From Variovorax fucosicus (GTDB lineage: Bacteria; Pseudomonadota; Gammaproteobacteria; Burkholderiales; Burkholderiaceae_C): a DNA stretch of 64,000 bases. The translations under genes and the position numbers were made by a program. The notes beneath the pieces are model-generated. The model did not search any database. It saw only the letters and a list, made by a program, of their open reading frames with translations, and had not been told where the DNA came from. Location of the stretch: NCBI RefSeq assembly GCF_030316825.1, contig NZ_JASZYU010000002.1, positions 868,001-932,000 on the forward strand. Direction: 5' to 3'. Of the stretch, positions 61,023-64,000 are shown piece by piece (the stretch's first letter is position 1; each line of letters starts with the position of its first letter).

Positions 61023-61535
61023 TCAGGAGGCCAGCAGTGCGTCGACCTGGCGCAAGCCCTCGATCGTCTTGATGCAGGCGTCGGCCACTTCAGTGCCCTT
61101 CACCGCGAAGTGACGATGGAAGTACTTGCGGTGTTCCACATGCTCATGGAAGTGGTGCGGCGTCAGCACGGCCGACAGGATCGGCACGTTGGTTTCGAGC
61201 TGCAGCGCCATCAGCGTGTTGACCACCGTGTTGGCCACGAACTCGTGGCGGTAGATGCCGCCGTCGACCACCAGCGCGCAGCCGACGATGGCGGCATAGC
61301 GGCCCGACAGTGCGAGGCGCTTGGCCTGCAGCGGGATCTCGAACGCGCCGGGGACGTCGATGACGTCGATGCGGTCGCGTGCGAAGCCCTGGCGCGCCAT
61401 CTCTTCGAGGAAGGCATCGCACGCCTGGTGCACGATGTCGGAATGCCACTGCGCCTGGACAAAAGCGACGCGCAGGCCGTTCGATGCATCGGACGCCGGG
61501 AGGGCGGAAAGGGGAAGGTCGTTGATCTGACTCAT
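61023..61535 (-). CDS. ribH: 6,7-dimethyl-8-ribityllumazine synthase, RibH2 type
   Basis: 170 residues, starting at ATG 61535. It joins 5-amino-6-ribitylaminouracil and 3,4-dihydroxybutanone phosphate in riboflavin synthesis. Sequence blocks RVAFVQAQWHSDIVHQACDAFLEEM, IDVPGAFEIPLQAKRLA, CALVVDGGIYRHEFVANTVVN and LTPHHFHEHVEHRKYFHRHFAVKGTE match the decameric RibH2 of Brucella rather than the 60-mer housekeeping form. It is alone, away from other rib genes, directly under an FMN riboswitch. Confidence 0.95.
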   Translation of the reverse strand: MSQINDLPLSALPASDASNGLRVAFVQAQWHSDIVHQACDAFLEEMARQGFARDRIDVIDVPGAFEIPLQAKRLALSGRYAAIVGCALVVDGGIYRHEFVANTVVNTLMALQLETNVPILSAVLTPHHFHEHVEHRKYFHRHFAVKGTEVADACIKTIEGLRQVDALLAS

Positions 61536-61633
61536 GGTGCCTCTTGCAAAAAGCAGGTTTCCAGAATCAGGGCGCACGAAGCCGCGGGCCAGACCGCACG
61601 ACGCAGAACGCGCGCAGCCAGGACAGCGTTTCG

Positions 61634-61785
61634 CGCTCTCTTTCATCCGGACTGTGACCGTCGGCTTCGGAATCTCACCGAAATCTGCTGACCCCGAAAC
61701 CCGCTGGGCTTCGGGCGCTCGCGGGCTTGTGCAGCTTTCGCTGCCATCACCGCCGGTGGGGAATTGCACCCCGCCCTGAGAACGC
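61634..61785 (-). promoter_or_regulatory. FMN riboswitch (RFN element) controlling ribH
   Basis: On the minus strand TTCTCAGGGCGGGGTG and AATTCCCCACCGGCGGT open the element, and CAGCAGATTTCGGTGAGATTC, ending GTCACAGTCCGGATGAAAGAGA, closes it. All conserved RFN blocks are in order, with a long variable arm in the middle. It ends about 100 bases before the ribH start, leaving room for a terminator or a site that hides the ribosome-binding sequence. High FMN should turn ribH (and perhaps the GST gene) down. Confidence 0.95.
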
Positions 61786-61881
61786 TTGCCCCAGCCTGCG
61801 CCGGAGCGGAGTCGATTCTAGGGATGAGCGGGCCGGCGCGCTGTCACGCAGGAGCCAAAACCCCACGGCCCGCTGCGCATT

Positions 61882-62973
<1,092 letters not shown>

Positions 62974-63022
62974 AAGGCCGATTGCAGCACAGCGGGGCGT
63001 TTCGTGTCGTTGCCGAGTTCAT

Positions 63023-63096
63023 GTTCCGGGGCGGGCCGCAGGCCGGGGGACATTCGCGGAGCAGCGTGCCCCGCCGCCCTGAGCCCGCCCCGGAAC
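63023..63096. repeat. Perfect 14-bp inverted repeat
   Basis: GTTCCGGGGCGGGC (63023-63036) and GCCCGCCCCGGAAC (63083-63096) are exact inverted copies separated by 46 bases. It lies between the end of the sugar isomerase gene (63129) and the start of the YcaQ-like gene (62973). No T-run follows either arm. It could be a Rho-independent stop without U-tract, a regulatory hairpin or a mobile repeat. Confidence 0.7.
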
Positions 63097-63128
63097 CTCA
63101 GCGCCCTGATCCCGCCCCCGTCAGCGCA

Positions 63129-64000
63129 TCAAACCACGCGCTTGTGGCGTTCGATGCAGGTGTCGAGCACCTCGGCCCCATCACGCTGCCACCAGTCGAG
63201 CGCCGAAAAAATCTCGACCTCGCTGAAACCAGCGAAGCCGGCCGCTTCGACCCAGCCCCTAATCTTCTTCAACTCGACCACGCCATCGCCCATCATCCCG
63301 CGGTCGGACAGCAGATCGCGCGTGGGCGTGAGCCAGTCGCACACGTGGTATGCCAGCAGGCGCTGATTGCCGGCGCGGGCGATCTGCTGCTGCAGCTTCG
63401 GATCCCACCACACGTGATAGATGTCGAGCGCCACGCCCAGCATGCCGCTGCGTTCGGGGTCGAGCTCGTCGCAAATGTCGAGCGCATGCTCCAGCGTATT
63501 GATGCAGGCGCGGTCGGCTGCCTGCATCGGGTGCAGCGGCTCGATGGCGAGCGGCATGCCGACCTCGCGTGCGTAGTCGAGCGAGGCCGCGATGCCGCCG
63601 CGGACTTCGCTGCGGGCGCGGCCCAGATCCTTGTAGGCGGCCTTGCCGTCGAGCGCGCCGGGCAGCGCGCCGACCACCAGCACGAGACAGGGCGCATCCA
63701 GTGTTTTGGCCTCGTCGATCGCGCGGCGGTTGTCGTCGAGCGCGGCCTTCAGGCCGGCGGCGTCGGGCGCCGGGAAGAAGCCGCCGCGGCAGTAGCCCGA
63801 CAGGCCGATGCCGTGCGCCTTCAGCTGCTTGGCCACCTTGTCGAGGCCGACCGCAGCGACCTGGTCGCGCCACGGGCTGATGGCGCGCACGCCGCGCTCG
63901 GCGCACTGGTCGATGATGCGATCCAGCGGCACCTCGGCGCCGCGTTGCTTGCGCACCGTGGCCGTGTTGATGGAGAGCCAGTCGTGGTCTTGGGAGAAAT
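63129..64000 (-). CDS. Sugar phosphate isomerase/epimerase (5' end off window)
   Basis: The gene enters from the right edge; 290 codons are visible, beginning FSQDHDWLSINTATVRKQ, so the true start is just beyond base 64000. It has the AP-endonuclease-2-like TIM barrel: CAERGVRAISPWRDQVAAVG, LVLVVGALPGA, LAIEPLHPMQAADRACIN with the metal-binding Glu/His, GVALDIYHVWWDP and YHVCDWLTP. Such enzymes act on sugars or myo-inositol derivatives. The substrate cannot be read from this fragment. Confidence 0.9.
   Translation of the reverse strand, partial: FSQDHDWLSINTATVRKQRGAEVPLDRIIDQCAERGVRAISPWRDQVAAVGLDKVAKQLKAHGIGLSGYCRGGFFPAPDAAGLKAALDDNRRAIDEAKTLDAPCLVLVVGALPGALDGKAAYKDLGRARSEVRGGIAASLDYAREVGMPLAIEPLHPMQAADRACINTLEHALDICDELDPERSGMLGVALDIYHVWWDPKLQQQIARAGNQRLLAYHVCDWLTPTRDLLSDRGMMGDGVVELKKIRGWVEAAGFAGFSEVEIFSALDWWQRDGAEVLDTCIERHKRVV

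Overview
The window is GC-rich DNA from a betaproteobacterium of the Burkholderiales, most likely a Comamonadaceae member close to Variovorax. This rests on protein family resemblance and conserved gene order (rpsF-priB-rpsR-rplI-dnaB, hom-thrC-mobB-moeA-moaD, a BktB-type thiolase, a Bug-type periplasmic receptor, RibH2 under an FMN riboswitch), not on a database search. No rRNA, tRNA, CRISPR array, insertion sequence or prophage was seen.

1-11.3 kb is an iron and peroxide region. A minus-strand operon (3346 down past base 1) encodes a PepSY membrane protein, a DUF2271 protein with a D-G-V-T-G-A-T flavinylation-type motif, a DUF4198 protein, ApbE and the start of a membrane-anchored flavodoxin-type reductase. 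Together they look like a route that carries cytosolic electrons to a flavin outside the inner membrane. It is followed by bacterioferritin, ahpC-ahpF behind a good OxyR site, and a plus-strand pair (TonB receptor plus a PepSY-flavodoxin-reductase fusion) behind a perfect Fur-type palindrome joined to a TATAAT box.

11.3-31 kb is mostly housekeeping: ppsR/ppsA, an unknown 173-aa protein, the ribosomal/primosomal operon with dnaB, a tight five-gene operon (VOC, EVE, GyrI-like, alkyltransferase-like, WYL regulator), PhoH-PIN, Bcp, a Mth938-like protein, alaA, hom-thrC and the molybdopterin genes mobB-moeA-moaD. 30.5-34.3 kb holds unrelated accessory genes (RraA-like, PEBP, two tiny membrane proteins, YidB-like, DapA-like) that separate moaD from moaE. 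34.3-42.1 kb carries moaE, an orphan Bug receptor, clpB, a thiolase, arfB and small envelope proteins.

42.1-51.6 kb is an apparent catabolic island: a GntR/FCD regulator, a polar amino-acid-type ABC transporter, a three-subunit FAD/Fe-S dehydrogenase, a DapA-family enzyme, a hydantoinase and an FmdB-like zinc ribbon. A 12-bp near-palindrome occurs both before the regulator gene and in the divergent promoter region, which suggests one regulon. Its substrate is not evident.

51.6-64 kb contains a PDZ lipoprotein, a SulP transporter, an AraC regulator with a DUF2501 protein, MFS and TSUP transporters, an arsenic locus (arsR-aqpS divergent from arsC-arsH, with no efflux pump), a GST, ribH under an FMN riboswitch, a YcaQ-like protein and a truncated sugar-phosphate isomerase/epimerase. 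A dispersed intergenic repeat that starts just after TAA stop codons occurs three times (4.8, 17.1 and 34.8 kb).
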